Assembly: GCA_041156125.1 (NCBI GenBank)
Contig: JBEVTI010000031.1
Coordinates: 5,736-69,735, forward strand
DNA from: Paraktedonobacter carboxidivorans
GTDB lineage: Bacteria; Chloroflexota; Ktedonobacteria; Ktedonobacterales; Ktedonobacteraceae
Length of the DNA: 64,000 bases
Direction of reading: 5' to 3'
The notes beneath the pieces are model-generated. The model made no database searches. It saw nothing but the letters and a program-made list of their open reading frames with translations, and was not told the origin of the DNA. How positions within the stretch are numbered: position 1 is the first letter of the stretch; each line of letters opens with the position of its first letter. The position numbers were made by a program, and so were the translations under genes. Shown here one piece after another: positions 34,311 through 43,780 of this stretch.

Positions 34311-35609
34311 CTAACGGAAAAGTGTGATGTTTGTGTCAACATGGCCGATAATAATATGCAGACCGACCGGCAGGCTCCATTTGTTTTCGGTTGTGACACC
34401 GACATCCAGCGCGTTCACGGAGTAGCCGAGGGTGCTGGGTAGAGTTTCGTCAACTATCACGTATCCCAGGCCGGCTAAATTGATCCGCGTATTGGGAAGG
34501 TACGTGTGTGGTAGGAGACGTTGCTCGCCGACGTAGAGGTTCGCTGCGGTAAAATTACCGTCGCTTTTGCCACCTGTGCTGTCATAGACGGCATGGGCGT
34601 ATGCTTGTAGCTGCCCAACTTTGATCAATCCTCCTAGCAAGCTGAGATTGACGATTTTCTCAGTACTGAGGACCGCAACTGTTGCGGTATTCTGATCGAG
34701 AACGCCCGTTGTCTTTGTATCCGCGATCCCGCTATCTACCAGTCCAGGCAGTTTGAGCCTGGCCGCTGTAGCGGCATTTGTGCCACCAAGACAACTGATA
34801 GCCGTATTCGGCAGAGGGCCAATGCGCGAATGAGCCAGTTGACCGACGCTGATGTTGGTTGCGAGACCATAAGCATGCCCCTGCATGGCCGCGAGCACTG
34901 AGACAATGCCATCGCTGCTGACGCTGTGGCCAATGATAATGTGCATGCCTTCTGGTCTGTGGAGCAGATTGGCCAGACCGAGCGTGATATCGATCATATT
35001 CACCTCGGCGTAGGTTGTTACCAGGTTTGTATTTCGTTTGATCTGTTCGTTGAGGACAATTTTCCCCAGCCCAGATACAAACAGGGCTGTATTGGGCGCG
35101 ATGCGCAGCGGCAAATGAATACCAGCGATTTTGATCGTACCAAAGAAGGACGTATCAGTCGCGCTGGTCGCGTTGCCAATGCTGGCGTTACTGCGGGCTA
35201 CCGCGTGCAGACCATCTACTTGAAGCAGTGGCTGGAGCAGTGGACTGCCGATGGTAATCCTTCCAATTATAGAGCTTGCTTCAACCGAACTCTGCCCATC
35301 CGAGCGATTGAACGTCAGCTTGTCCTGTATAGCACTGCCATTGATCAGACCGTGCATAAGGGTAAGTCTGGGCAATGTTTGCTGCTGGTCTGTCGGGTAA
35401 GGGGTACACAGAGTCGAGACCTCAGCAAAGGGGCCGCTGGAAAGTTCGCTGGTTTCGCTGCCTGCCTGGATCGCCATGCCATACGCGGAGCCACTTAACA
35501 GAGTAGAAATAGAATCGGCTTTCGCGGCCCTATGGCTGGTAGCAACAGACCAGAAGCCCGTTGCCACAACGCATAAGATGATGAGAAATATGATCAATCG
35601 GCGTTGCAT
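34311..35609 (-). CDS. Secreted choice-of-anchor P-like protein with two repeated domains
   Basis: A 432-residue exported protein. The N-terminus RRLIIFLIILCVVATGFWSV is a signal peptide or anchor. The rest is two related beta-rich domains: domain 1 about 45-265 with GLGKIVLNEQ and GMHIIIGHS, domain 2 about 275-432 with GLGYVIVDE and GLHIIIGHV. This pattern (a shared NxxxxxxGLGxVxxxE and a closing HIIIGH strand) resembles choice-of-anchor P family surface proteins of Actinobacteria and Chloroflexota. No cell-wall anchor is seen at the C-terminus. It is encoded alone. Confidence 0.7.
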   Translation of the reverse strand: MQRRLIIFLIILCVVATGFWSVATSHRAAKADSISTLLSGSAYGMAIQAGSETSELSSGPFAEVSTLCTPYPTDQQQTLPRLTLMHGLINGSAIQDKLTFNRSDGQSSVEASSIIGRITIGSPLLQPLLQVDGLHAVARSNASIGNATSATDTSFFGTIKIAGIHLPLRIAPNTALFVSGLGKIVLNEQIKRNTNLVTTYAEVNMIDITLGLANLLHRPEGMHIIIGHSVSSDGIVSVLAAMQGHAYGLATNISVGQLAHSRIGPLPNTAISCLGGTNAATAARLKLPGLVDSGIADTKTTGVLDQNTATVAVLSTEKIVNLSLLGGLIKVGQLQAYAHAVYDSTGGKSDGNFTAANLYVGEQRLLPHTYLPNTRINLAGLGYVIVDETLPSTLGYSVNALDVGVTTENKWSLPVGLHIIIGHVDTNITLFR

Positions 35610-35915
35610 TTACTATCCTTTCTCATAAAGTTCAGAAATATCCGATCTTGAGTCAGACATATGCGCGGCCAGGTATAGTTTATAGGCAAAAATGAGAGAA
35701 TCTATTGATACGAAAGTACGCAAAAACAATGCATTTCGCTGTGTTTCTTTCCTTCAAACTATGCCCATCCATAGATTCCCCGTCCTAAAAAAAAGACCTG
35801 TCTTGTTGTATATGGAAACAGAAAGGGGCCAGCAACATATATTCGTGTTTCCCAGAATGCCGCTCAGGATCTATACATATATCATAGCTGAAGATACAAA
35901 TTGCGAGCTTCAATA

Positions 35916-36158
35916 TACTGATAGGCATCGTCGAGAAAGACGAGCATGGCTTTATTCCCTGGTTCCCATGGCGGCAGGCGATCTTGCGTGGCCCGGCTCA
36001 CTGCTTGAGGGTCTCGCGCTCAAGCATAAGATAACTTCGGGCGCGCTAGCGCTGGCCTGGATGCTCAAACGTAGCCCGGTGATGCTGCCAGCTTAGCGCC
36101 GAGGATTTTCGCGCGCTTGCTGCTCAGGGAAGGCAACAGGCTCAGAAGCACGCTGGGG
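35916..36158 (+). pseudogene. Decayed aldo/keto reductase (C-terminal third)
   Basis: Pieces of an aldo/keto reductase C-terminus occur in order but in different frames: EKDEHGFIPWFP (from about 35934), then AAGDLAWPGS...GLALKHKITSGALALAWMLK and RSPVMLP in another frame, then QLSAEDFRALAAQGR after a stop. The usual IPGTSSVxHLEEN segment between the last two pieces is missing, so there is at least one frameshift and one internal deletion. A 134-codon ORF (35692-36096) passes through but its first 80 residues resemble nothing. The rest of the 35610-36176 gap looks empty. Confidence 0.75.
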
Positions 36159-36176
36159 GCGAGGTCTACAGATTGC

Positions 36177-36977
36177 TTAGCCTGGCTGACCCTGGCGTAA
36201 TTGCGCGACGATCTCGTTGAGCAATTGCGCCATACCTGCGACTCCCTGAACTACGCTATCCGCGTGCTCTAGCAGCGCCGGGAGGGTATCAGGGGCCTGG
36301 ACGACGATCATGGCTGCCTGCAGACCATCCTGGCGCAGGCGTTCGATCTCCAGGGCTGCGTCCAGATCTGTGCGGTCGTCGCCCGCGAAAAGGAGGCCGG
36401 CGAGCTGGAAGCGCTGGGCAAAACTGCGCAGTTCTGTGCCCTTGTTGAGAGCAATGATCGGCTTGATGTCGATGACCCGTTTGCCCTCGCTTAAATGAAA
36501 ATGGCGCGCTTCAGCGGCTGCGCGTAGAGTAGTCAGGATCAGCTCGTGAGCCTGCTCAGGTTGGGGCGAGAGACGATAATGCACGCTTCCGCCCAGGAGT
36601 TTACGCTCAATCAGGATACCCGGCAAGCTCGCCAATTCTTGCTCGGCCAGATCAAGCAGTTCCGCGCCGGGTGCCAGATAAGGCCGGGCCAGGGGATTGA
36701 TCTGAATTTCGTGTGTGCCGGGCAGTCCCTCGCACCATTCCGCGCCATGCGTGCCCACATAGGTCAGCCCCTCGACATTAACCAGCGCCGCACCGCTTGC
36801 CAGAGCGCGTCCGGTCATAATCGCCACATGCGCGTAGTTCCGCGCCTCTGCCAGCAGCTCAGCCACGCCAGGATAGAGCCGGGCCTCGCTGGGAGTGGAG
36901 ACAATGGGGCTGAGCGTGCCATCGATGTCAAAGACCAGACCCAATGGTCGAGTTTGCAGAATATTTGCTAAAGCCAT
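36177..36977 (-). CDS. otsB: Trehalose-6-phosphate phosphatase
   Basis: A 266-residue HAD-superfamily phosphatase giving trehalose from trehalose-6-phosphate. HAD motif I VFDIDGTLSPI near residue 16, motif II AIMTGRALAS, THGAEW near 75, and the late motif LLFAGDDRTDLDAA with the metal-binding Asp residues; the lysine of motif III lies in LNKGTELR. I chose the ATG at 36977 with AAAGG 7 bases upstream. A longer GTG form (37034) would run through a TATAAT box and is unlikely. No otsA is present in the window. Confidence 0.9.
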   Translation of the reverse strand: MALANILQTRPLGLVFDIDGTLSPIVSTPSEARLYPGVAELLAEARNYAHVAIMTGRALASGAALVNVEGLTYVGTHGAEWCEGLPGTHEIQINPLARPYLAPGAELLDLAEQELASLPGILIERKLLGGSVHYRLSPQPEQAHELILTTLRAAAEARHFHLSEGKRVIDIKPIIALNKGTELRSFAQRFQLAGLLFAGDDRTDLDAALEIERLRQDGLQAAMIVVQAPDTLPALLEHADSVVQGVAGMAQLLNEIVAQLRQGQPG

Positions 36978-37016
36978 GCTCAAACCTTTAAATCCTCTCA
37001 TATGCTTTCTGTCTTG

Positions 37017-37022
37017 ATTATA
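37017..37022 (-). promoter_or_regulatory. Candidate -10 box for otsB
   Basis: TATAAT on the minus strand, 40 bases before the chosen otsB start. No good -35 hexamer is found 16-18 bases upstream, so this is only a candidate. It lies within the 83-bp gap after the helicase gene. Confidence 0.45.
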
Positions 37023-37060
37023 GCAAACGCTCACAAACTGCCATCAGGATAGGAGCAGGC

Positions 37061-39331
37061 TTAATCGAAGAGCGAGGGAGTTTCTAGCAATGGACTGAGA
37101 GTACGCGGGCGACCATCGCGGTGGAAAAGGTAGGGATTAAGCACGCCATCTTCATCGGTAGGCGTGAGGCCGGCCTCTTCAATAAAGCGCGAGGGTACGG
37201 CGTCGCTGCTGCGGTAGCGCAGGATGCAGGAGAGGAAGAGGGCCTGTTGAGCGCGTGTAAAGGCCACATAGGCCAGGCGGCGCTCTTCGGCCAGGCCGGA
37301 GAGGTTGAGCGGACCGTCATCCTCAAGCATGGTATATGAGCGACGGTGAGGAAAGATGCCCTCGGTTAGCCCGATGACAAAGACGATGGGACTTTCCAGG
37401 CCCTTGGATTTATGGACGGTGAGCAAGCTGACGCGATCCTGTTTGTTTTTGCTGCTGTCCTCGGCCTGTTCTTTCAATTGCGTCATGCCGTGCAGAAACT
37501 GGCGAATGCTATGATAGCGGCCCGCGATCTGCTCCAGTTCTTCCAGTTCGTCAAAACGGCCCTCCAGTTTGCCCTCCTCTTGAGGTCGGGGTGCCTCGGC
37601 ATCGTCATCCTCGTTCTCGTGATGCTTGCTATCGATATGGCGTAGATGCTGGTCATAGGCCAGGGTGCGCAGTAGACGCACGGCACTGGCAGGCTGATTA
37701 TGGCAGTCCCCCTGCACGCGTTTAATCAGGTTTACAAAATCTTTAAGGCCTGGCTGATATTCGGAGGGCAGCAGATAGGACTGTTCATCGCAGAACTGGA
37801 AAAACGGACGCCCACCAGCATATGAGGCCAGGGTGCTATAAAGCGAAGGCGTCAAACGGTGCGAGGTCTTGCCGGTACGCATAAAGTAGTCCCGCGAGGG
37901 GATATTGGCTACCGCGCGGAAAGCCGCGTTCTGTTCGCCGCAGACGATGGGTGTAAAGACCTCGTCCCATTTGCGGGGATTTGGGCCTGTGCGCTCTTGC
38001 AGGTATTCCTGGTGGAAGCGCTGGCCATCGACCAGGGCCAGAAAAGCCAGCATATCGCGCGTGGTGCGGCGCTTGAAGAATGAGGAGCCGCCGAGCGTGC
38101 GATAGGGTACAGAGGCGCGTGCCAGGGCCAGTTCAAGTGAGGCCAGGTGATGATTGGTACGCGAAAGCACAAAGATATCGCGATACGAGAGGCTTGCGCT
38201 GCTCTGCTTCCACTGCCGAGCCATTTCCGCGATGCGCCTGGCGACTCCCTCGGCCTCGGCCTCCTGGTCATCGTAGGCGGTCACGAGCACTGGCGCGCCA
38301 TCTGGTAGTGTCGGCTTGAGTTGCTTCTCAAAGCCAGGAGTGACATCGTTGCGCGCGATCAGATTGTTCGCAGCCAGCAGGATCTGTGGTGTTGAGCGGT
38401 AGTTCTCCTCGATAGGATAGATTTTCCCTTGTGGATACATAGTGCGAAACGAGAGAATAGAGGCTTCCGGGCTGGCGCCGCGAAACTGGTAAATCGCCTG
38501 GTCAGGATCACCTACGACCACGACATTATGTTCAGGCGCGGCCAGATACTGCACCAGGCGATACTGCGACGGGTTCGTATCCTGTGTCTCGTCAACCTGC
38601 AGATACTGATAACGTCCCTGCCAGTTCTTGCGAAAGGTCGGGCTGTTTTCCAGCAATCCCAGCGGCACGTAGATCAGGTCAGCGAGGTCGTAGAGTTTTT
38701 CTTTGTGCTTGGCCTGCTCATAGCGTACGAAAAATTCCTGGTAGCGCTCGGCCAGATTGTCCTCGATTGCCAGGTGTGTACGAAAAAAATCAGCGGACTC
38801 CTCCGCTTTAATCTGTTCTTCTTTGGCGCGATCCACAGCCCCCAGGACCGCCAGAATATCGACATCCCAGTTCATCCCGCGCGAGCGATTGCTGCTCCAG
38901 GGACGAATAATATCCTCGGCCAACCACTGGCGGGGCTCCCCGCTGACCAGGCGCTGATTGAGTTGCTGAGGTGTCCACTGCAGCTTCTCGCGCAGCATAT
39001 GGTGTCCCAGACCGTGAAAGGTCACCACGCGCAGCCCCTTCACATCCTTCGCGGCATATCCGCGTGTCTTCAGGGTCCTGAGCGCGCGCTTCTCCATCTC
39101 GTCGGCGGCTGCACGCGTAAAGGTCACACAGAGAATCTTCTCGGGAGCGACCTGCTCCTCAGCAATCAGCCGCGCCAGGCGCTGGACCAGAATAGCGGTC
39201 TTACCAGTGCCTGCCGCGGCGATAAAAGCGGCGGGTCCATTGGTATGAGCGATGGCCGCCGCTTGCTGCGGGTTCGCGCGAAATTGAGGCATCTCATTCT
39301 TTGCTGGCTGTTTCGGGCGTTGAGTAGGCAT
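37061..39331 (-). CDS. UvrD/Rep/PcrA-family superfamily 1A DNA helicase
   Basis: A 756-residue SF1A helicase. Motif I AAAGTGKTAILVQRLARLI near 37, motif Ia LCVTFTRAAADEMEKRA, motif II/III VDETQDTN and VVVGDPDQAIYQFRGAS, motif IV region YPIEENYRST, motif V TVHKSKGLESPIVFVIGL and motif VI RLAYVAFTRAQQALFLS. All are intact. Length is close to UvrD but the C-terminal tail after motif VI is short (about 90 residues) and lacks the RNA-polymerase-binding Tudor-like domain of PcrA. It acts in DNA repair or replication. It is encoded upstream of otsB on the same strand. Confidence 0.93.
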   Translation of the reverse strand: MPTQRPKQPAKNEMPQFRANPQQAAAIAHTNGPAAFIAAAGTGKTAILVQRLARLIAEEQVAPEKILCVTFTRAAADEMEKRALRTLKTRGYAAKDVKGLRVVTFHGLGHHMLREKLQWTPQQLNQRLVSGEPRQWLAEDIIRPWSSNRSRGMNWDVDILAVLGAVDRAKEEQIKAEESADFFRTHLAIEDNLAERYQEFFVRYEQAKHKEKLYDLADLIYVPLGLLENSPTFRKNWQGRYQYLQVDETQDTNPSQYRLVQYLAAPEHNVVVVGDPDQAIYQFRGASPEASILSFRTMYPQGKIYPIEENYRSTPQILLAANNLIARNDVTPGFEKQLKPTLPDGAPVLVTAYDDQEAEAEGVARRIAEMARQWKQSSASLSYRDIFVLSRTNHHLASLELALARASVPYRTLGGSSFFKRRTTRDMLAFLALVDGQRFHQEYLQERTGPNPRKWDEVFTPIVCGEQNAAFRAVANIPSRDYFMRTGKTSHRLTPSLYSTLASYAGGRPFFQFCDEQSYLLPSEYQPGLKDFVNLIKRVQGDCHNQPASAVRLLRTLAYDQHLRHIDSKHHENEDDDAEAPRPQEEGKLEGRFDELEELEQIAGRYHSIRQFLHGMTQLKEQAEDSSKNKQDRVSLLTVHKSKGLESPIVFVIGLTEGIFPHRRSYTMLEDDGPLNLSGLAEERRLAYVAFTRAQQALFLSCILRYRSSDAVPSRFIEEAGLTPTDEDGVLNPYLFHRDGRPRTLSPLLETPSLFD

Positions 39332-39673
39332 CCTCTAAAATTCTTCCTCATAACTCTTGCTTTTTTGTTCTAACTAATCTGGTCTTTACTATAGCATGCC
39401 ATGGCTTGCCCTGGCAACCGGGGTAGGAATTCTCCCGGTCAATGGAAATGAACTCATGCAATTCGGACAGAAGCTCGAAGAGCAACACCAACGGCGGAAT
39501 GCGCGCCGCCGAGAACGGAGGCTCTGGCCTAAAACTGCGCCCTGCGAAAAGACATTTTCGCTACTGTACGCTGGTAACGGCGATTATGTCCCTGATGCTA
39601 TAATCTACTCTATGCTGATAGATGAGTCAGCTATTTATATGTTGGGCAGATACGAGCAGAAAGGGTGCTGGCT
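39332..39673. other. Intergenic region between helicase and immunity-like gene
   Basis: About 340 bp between divergent genes. A TATAAT at 39599-39604 on the plus strand is a possible -10 for the gene at 39674, without a good -35. I see no hairpin or ORF of interest. Confidence 0.4.
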
Positions 39674-40189
39674 ATGATCCTCCCGAAAGACCGCGACCCT
39701 CGTTTCGTGACGATCCGCCGTGGTGGAACCCTCACCGCTGCGGATCATCAGCTCCTCGCTCTTTGGGCGGCATTGTGCGCGGAGCACGTTCTTGACCTCT
39801 TCGAGTCGGCGCGGCCTGAGGACCCGCGCCCGCGTCAGGCAATCGAGCATGCCCGCGCCTGGGCGCGTGGCGAGGTCAGGATGACCCAGGCTCGCTCGGC
39901 AGGTGGCCATGCAATGGCCGCGGCCAGAGACCTGCGCGGGGCAGCCCGGCATGCCGCATATGCTGCTGGTCAGGCTGCAGTAGTCGCGCACGTCGCCGCG
40001 CACGAGCTGGGTGCGGTGGCCTATGCGATTAAGGCTGTACGTGCCGCCGCGCCGCGAGGAGAAGGCGAGAGCGCGGGACGGCTCGAGTGTCAGTGGCAGC
40101 GCGACCAGCTCCCGGCGGCGATTCGCGAGCTTGTACTCGACGACCAGCAGTTGCGGAACGACATCTGCTGGTCGGTGTTCGACTGCTGA
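39674..40189 (+). CDS. Putative immunity protein (Imm-5-like)
   Basis: A 171-residue alanine-rich all-helical protein. The pattern DPRFVTIRRGGTLTAADHQL, LLALWAALCAEHVLDLFE, PRQAIEHARAWARGEV, GHAMAAARDLRGAARHAAYA, and AVAYAIKAVRAA matches the family annotated as putative immunity protein (Imm-5-like), which occurs as stand-alone genes in many Actinobacteria and Chloroflexota. No toxin gene is adjacent. I chose ATG 39674 with AAGGG 8 bases upstream; a GTG at 39665 is an alternative. It converges on the VWA operon with a 53-bp gap. Confidence 0.75.
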   Translation: MILPKDRDPRFVTIRRGGTLTAADHQLLALWAALCAEHVLDLFESARPEDPRPRQAIEHARAWARGEVRMTQARSAGGHAMAAARDLRGAARHAAYAAGQAAVVAHVAAHELGAVAYAIKAVRAAAPRGEGESAGRLECQWQRDQLPAAIRELVLDDQQLRNDICWSVFDC

Positions 40190-40242
40190 GAGCGCGTCGG
40201 GTCACTTGTCTCTGCGCGCTGAAAGCCTTCAACCACTGGCAT

Positions 40243-41436
40243 CTACACCTGCGCCGCGGTGACGATATCGTGGCGCGCGGCCCAACTGGCAAGGTCCTGC
40301 TTCTGGATTGCCGCGGCCATCAGGTCCGGGAAAAGGTCGGGTGTGCAGGCGAAGGAGGGGATGCCCAGGCTGGCCAGGACTTGCGCGTTATGCTGATCGT
40401 AGATGGGCGCGCCCTTATCGTTGAGCGCGAGCAGGCAGACGACCTGCGCGCCACTGCTGACAAGTTCGGCTGCCCGGCGTAGCATACGCGAGCGGTCGCC
40501 ACCTTCATAGAGATCAGTAATCAGGACAAGGATCGTCTGAGTGGGCCGCGTGATGATCTGCTGGCAATAGCCCAGCGCTCTATCGATGTCAGTGCCGCCG
40601 CCCAGGTGTACGCCGAAGAGCAGATCAACCGGATCTTGCAGGTCTTCGGTTAGATCGACTACTGCGGTATCAAAGACAACCATGCGTGTGCTGACGGCCT
40701 TGATGGTGGCCAGGACCGCGCCAAAGATGCCTGAGTAGACCACCGACGAGCCCATGGAGCCGCTCTGATCGACGCAGAGCACAATGTCGCGTAATGAGGA
40801 GCGTTTGTGACCATGTCCGACCAGCTTTTCCGCGATAATTGTGCGCTTCTCCGGTAGGTAATTCTTGAGATTTGCCCGAATAGTGCGATCCCAGTCAATC
40901 TCGTTGGGACGCGGACGATAGTTGCGCACTGCGCGGTTCAGGCTGCCGCGCACTGCCTGGATCATTGGATTGGCCAGCTTGCGCTCCAGTTCCTGCACAA
41001 CCTTGCGCACGACCATACGCGCGGTCTCTTTGGTATTTTCTGGAATGACATGGCTGAGTGACATCAGGTTAGCAACCAGGTGGACATCGGCCTCGATGGT
41101 CTCTAGCAACTCTGGCTGCAAGAGCATCTGCGTCAGGTTGAGCCGCTCCAGGGCATCCTTCTGCATGACCTGTACACTCGAAGCCGGGAAGTACGTGCGA
41201 ATATCGCCAAGCCAGCGCGCGACATTGGGTGAGGAGGCACCAAGGCCAGCCTGGCGCTCGCTATTGTAGAGCGCCTCCAGGACATTGTCCATGCCCAGAT
41301 CGTCGCCGCCCAGACCGGCCAGTTCGCTTGCTGCTTGACCACCCGCTGCTTGACCGCCGCCAAACATACTTTCGTTCGCGTCCTTGCCAAGCACAAGGCG
41401 CCAGCGGCGCAGGCGCTCTTTTTCGTCAATTGCCAT
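40243..41436 (-). CDS. VWA-domain protein, CoxE-like, last gene of the MoxR operon
   Basis: A 397-residue soluble protein. The C-terminal half (about 215-397) is a von Willebrand A domain with an intact MIDAS: DQSGSMGSS with Asp223, Ser225, Ser227, later GGGTDIDRAL (Thr) and VLITDLYEGGD (Asp). The N-terminal half is helical (VHLVANLMSLSHVIPENTKE near 115). VWA proteins with this build partner MoxR AAA+ ATPases as metal-dependent adaptors. Its start overlaps the DUF5682 stop by 11 bases, so translation is coupled. No signal peptide is present, so it works in the cytoplasm. Confidence 0.9.
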   Translation of the reverse strand: MAIDEKERLRRWRLVLGKDANESMFGGGQAAGGQAASELAGLGGDDLGMDNVLEALYNSERQAGLGASSPNVARWLGDIRTYFPASSVQVMQKDALERLNLTQMLLQPELLETIEADVHLVANLMSLSHVIPENTKETARMVVRKVVQELERKLANPMIQAVRGSLNRAVRNYRPRPNEIDWDRTIRANLKNYLPEKRTIIAEKLVGHGHKRSSLRDIVLCVDQSGSMGSSVVYSGIFGAVLATIKAVSTRMVVFDTAVVDLTEDLQDPVDLLFGVHLGGGTDIDRALGYCQQIITRPTQTILVLITDLYEGGDRSRMLRRAAELVSSGAQVVCLLALNDKGAPIYDQHNAQVLASLGIPSFACTPDLFPDLMAAAIQKQDLASWAARHDIVTAAQV

Positions 41437-43729
41437 TAAGCTTTACCCCCAGAATCTGTGCTAATACGGGCAACACTTTGGCGGCACGCTGCTGATCAAG
41501 CTCTATGTCCGCGCTGGCAAAGCTACCAGCGTCAGGCGCGTGGTGCAGATGGCGCGCTTTTTCACCCATCATGCGGCGCTCAGGAGCGCTAAAGTCAGAG
41601 AAGGCGCGGCGCAAGAGCGGCAGAAGTTCCACAAAGCTCTCAGGCCGCAGAGTAGACAGCCATTGGTCGAGCGTTTGCCACAGACCGTCCTGCGCCAGCA
41701 TTAACTGGCCGCTGCCATGTAATACACCCTCGATCCAGGCCGCGGCCTGCGCGTAGGGTAACGCGGCTGAGAGAGCCAGGCCCGCGAGACGTTGTAACTC
41801 CTCGCCGTCGATCTTGTGTTTGTCAAAGAGAATGCGACAGCAGCGTCCGCTGACCAGAGCATGAATATTCTCGCGCCTGGCCAGTTTGCCCAGCACCTGC
41901 TGCCACTCGGCGTACAATGCCTGGCGATCAAGCTTCTCCAGGCTAAAATCGGCGCGATCGATGCTCTCGACCAGCGAGGCCGCGGCCTCGTCGTCCAACG
42001 ATGAGCAGGCACCTGGCAGGCCGATTACGACTCGCTCAAACAGACCCTCGATAACTGGCAGCAGGTGTTCGCTACGGGTTTCGCGCACGTCGCCCTCGCG
42101 CGCCACTCGCACCAGCGGCGGCAGTGCATCCATCATCTGCCGCACATCCGAGGCTACAGCGGAACTGGTCTGCACAGCGCTCAGCAGGTATTCAAGCGCC
42201 TCTGGCAATTCAGCCAGAACTGCGCGATTAAGCAACTCGGTCAATTGCGGCAGGTTCTCGGCCTTGTCCGCCAGGTGGCGCACATAGCCGCTGGCCGCGC
42301 GCTCGGTGGTATTGCCCCAGATGTTAGCCTCGATCAGCTTGACCACGAACTCGACCTGCCATTGAGTCTGCCAGTGTTCATGGAAGGTGCCCATCTGGCG
42401 GCTTGTGCCTCGCTGCGGCTGCGCCCATTCAACATTTAGCAGGCGCAATTGATGAAAGAGCTTACTGCGCGCTCGCTCAGTCTCTTTGCGCAGATCCAGG
42501 TCCAGCTTCTCGATCGTTGTCGTTGGCTTGAGACGCAGTTGGCGCTGCTTATTCTCCAGGTCGCGGATCAGCGGCACAACAGGCGTAGCGGTGGGAACTT
42601 CGCCGAGGTGATCGCCAATCTCCAGGCGTTGACGGATCAGGGCCAGTGGTTCGGCATTGCCATGGCAGAGCACAGTCTGGATTGCCTCGCGCAGTTCCGC
42701 CAGGCCGGGCGTGGGCAGATCGCGCATAGCGGCCAGGGCATCGGCCAGGCGCACGGTCTCGATCACGCTGGCCGACGAGGCATCCAGACCCTCGGCACGC
42801 ATCAGTTGCGCGGCCAGGGTGATCCAGCGCATCATGGCCTGGGTAGGCGCGCTCCAGAGATGCTCATACCAGCCGGGCGAGGTCACGCCAGCTCCATAGC
42901 CACTGCGATAGGCGAGTCGCGAACTGGTCCAGGGAATCCAGGTGGCCTCGACCTTAATCCGCTTGAGCTTGCTCAGTAAAGCTGCATCACCTTTATGCTT
43001 TGTGAGAGCGTCTACGGTCAGCACTGGCGCATGCCAGGCACCGCAGACGACCGCGATCCGCTGGAAGCCCTCGCGCTGAGCCGCGCGAATGGTCTGACGC
43101 ATATGAGCTTCGCGTTGAGCCTCGCGCTCATCCTTGGGGCTGGTTTCAGCGCGCAACGCACTCATCGCTTCCAGAATACCCTCGAAAAGATTGTTCAGGT
43201 CACGCCGCTGCTCAATCTGGCGTTCCCACCAGAGTTCGTAATCGCTATAGCCAGCCGCGCGCGCCAGCAGGTCCAGCGGCTCTACTGCGCTGACCTCATC
43301 GCCCTCTGCCGTCTTGACCAGCGCGTTTGAGACGCCAGGGTCAGCAGAGAGATCGGCCTGCGGGGGCTCGCTGTCCAGCGCGGCTACAGGCGTTTTCTCA
43401 TCCTCAGCCATTTGCGCGAGTTGTAGCGCCTGGGGCAGATCCATAAAACGCGCCGGGATGGCATGTGTCAGAGCATAGCTCAGCGCCTGCCACTCAGGTG
43501 AAAAGGTTGCGAACGGATAATAGACCGAGCGCGCCGGGTGCTCAGGCGAGTAGATCAACAGAGCGACGGGCGGCTTCATCTCGGCTGAGGTGAGCAGCGG
43601 AAGTACCTCTTGCGCGTCGGGCGGGCCTTCGACCAGTAGAATGTCTGGCTCCCACTGCTCCAGGGCGGCGCGTAAACTACGCGCACACCCCGGCCCGTGA
43701 TGGCGTATACCAAAGACGGCAATGCTCAA
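41426..43729 (-). CDS. DUF5682 family protein, TraB/EreA-like N-terminus
   Basis: A 767-residue cytoplasmic protein. The first 240 residues have three spaced motifs: GIRHHGPG (His10, His11), LLVEGPPD (Glu34) and VVCGAWHAPVL (His233). The order GxxH - E - GxxH is that of the TraB/EreA/ChaN/Tiki superfamily of putative metal-dependent hydrolases; the resemblance is my reading, not proven. The rest is helical, with Arg/Glu-rich repeats and no other motif. The protein fits DUF5682, which I know from operons with MoxR, VWA, DUF5691 and SWIM genes, as here. The gene starts about 50 bp after the Uma2 gene. Confidence 0.82.
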   Translation of the reverse strand: MSIAVFGIRHHGPGCARSLRAALEQWEPDILLVEGPPDAQEVLPLLTSAEMKPPVALLIYSPEHPARSVYYPFATFSPEWQALSYALTHAIPARFMDLPQALQLAQMAEDEKTPVAALDSEPPQADLSADPGVSNALVKTAEGDEVSAVEPLDLLARAAGYSDYELWWERQIEQRRDLNNLFEGILEAMSALRAETSPKDEREAQREAHMRQTIRAAQREGFQRIAVVCGAWHAPVLTVDALTKHKGDAALLSKLKRIKVEATWIPWTSSRLAYRSGYGAGVTSPGWYEHLWSAPTQAMMRWITLAAQLMRAEGLDASSASVIETVRLADALAAMRDLPTPGLAELREAIQTVLCHGNAEPLALIRQRLEIGDHLGEVPTATPVVPLIRDLENKQRQLRLKPTTTIEKLDLDLRKETERARSKLFHQLRLLNVEWAQPQRGTSRQMGTFHEHWQTQWQVEFVVKLIEANIWGNTTERAASGYVRHLADKAENLPQLTELLNRAVLAELPEALEYLLSAVQTSSAVASDVRQMMDALPPLVRVAREGDVRETRSEHLLPVIEGLFERVVIGLPGACSSLDDEAAASLVESIDRADFSLEKLDRQALYAEWQQVLGKLARRENIHALVSGRCCRILFDKHKIDGEELQRLAGLALSAALPYAQAAAWIEGVLHGSGQLMLAQDGLWQTLDQWLSTLRPESFVELLPLLRRAFSDFSAPERRMMGEKARHLHHAPDAGSFASADIELDQQRAAKVLPVLAQILGVKLNGN

Positions 43730-43780
43730 TTTTATAGTACCTCCAGGGAGGAATTAATATCTGTATACAGAAGAAAGCAG

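Noticed and set aside
35692..36096. 134-codon ORF as an intact gene
   Set aside because: Only its end resembles aldo/keto reductase, other parts of the same protein lie in other frames; described as a pseudogene.
38429..39373. 314-codon plus-strand ORF opposite the helicase
   Set aside because: The helicase motifs are on the minus strand; this frame has no recognisable protein features.
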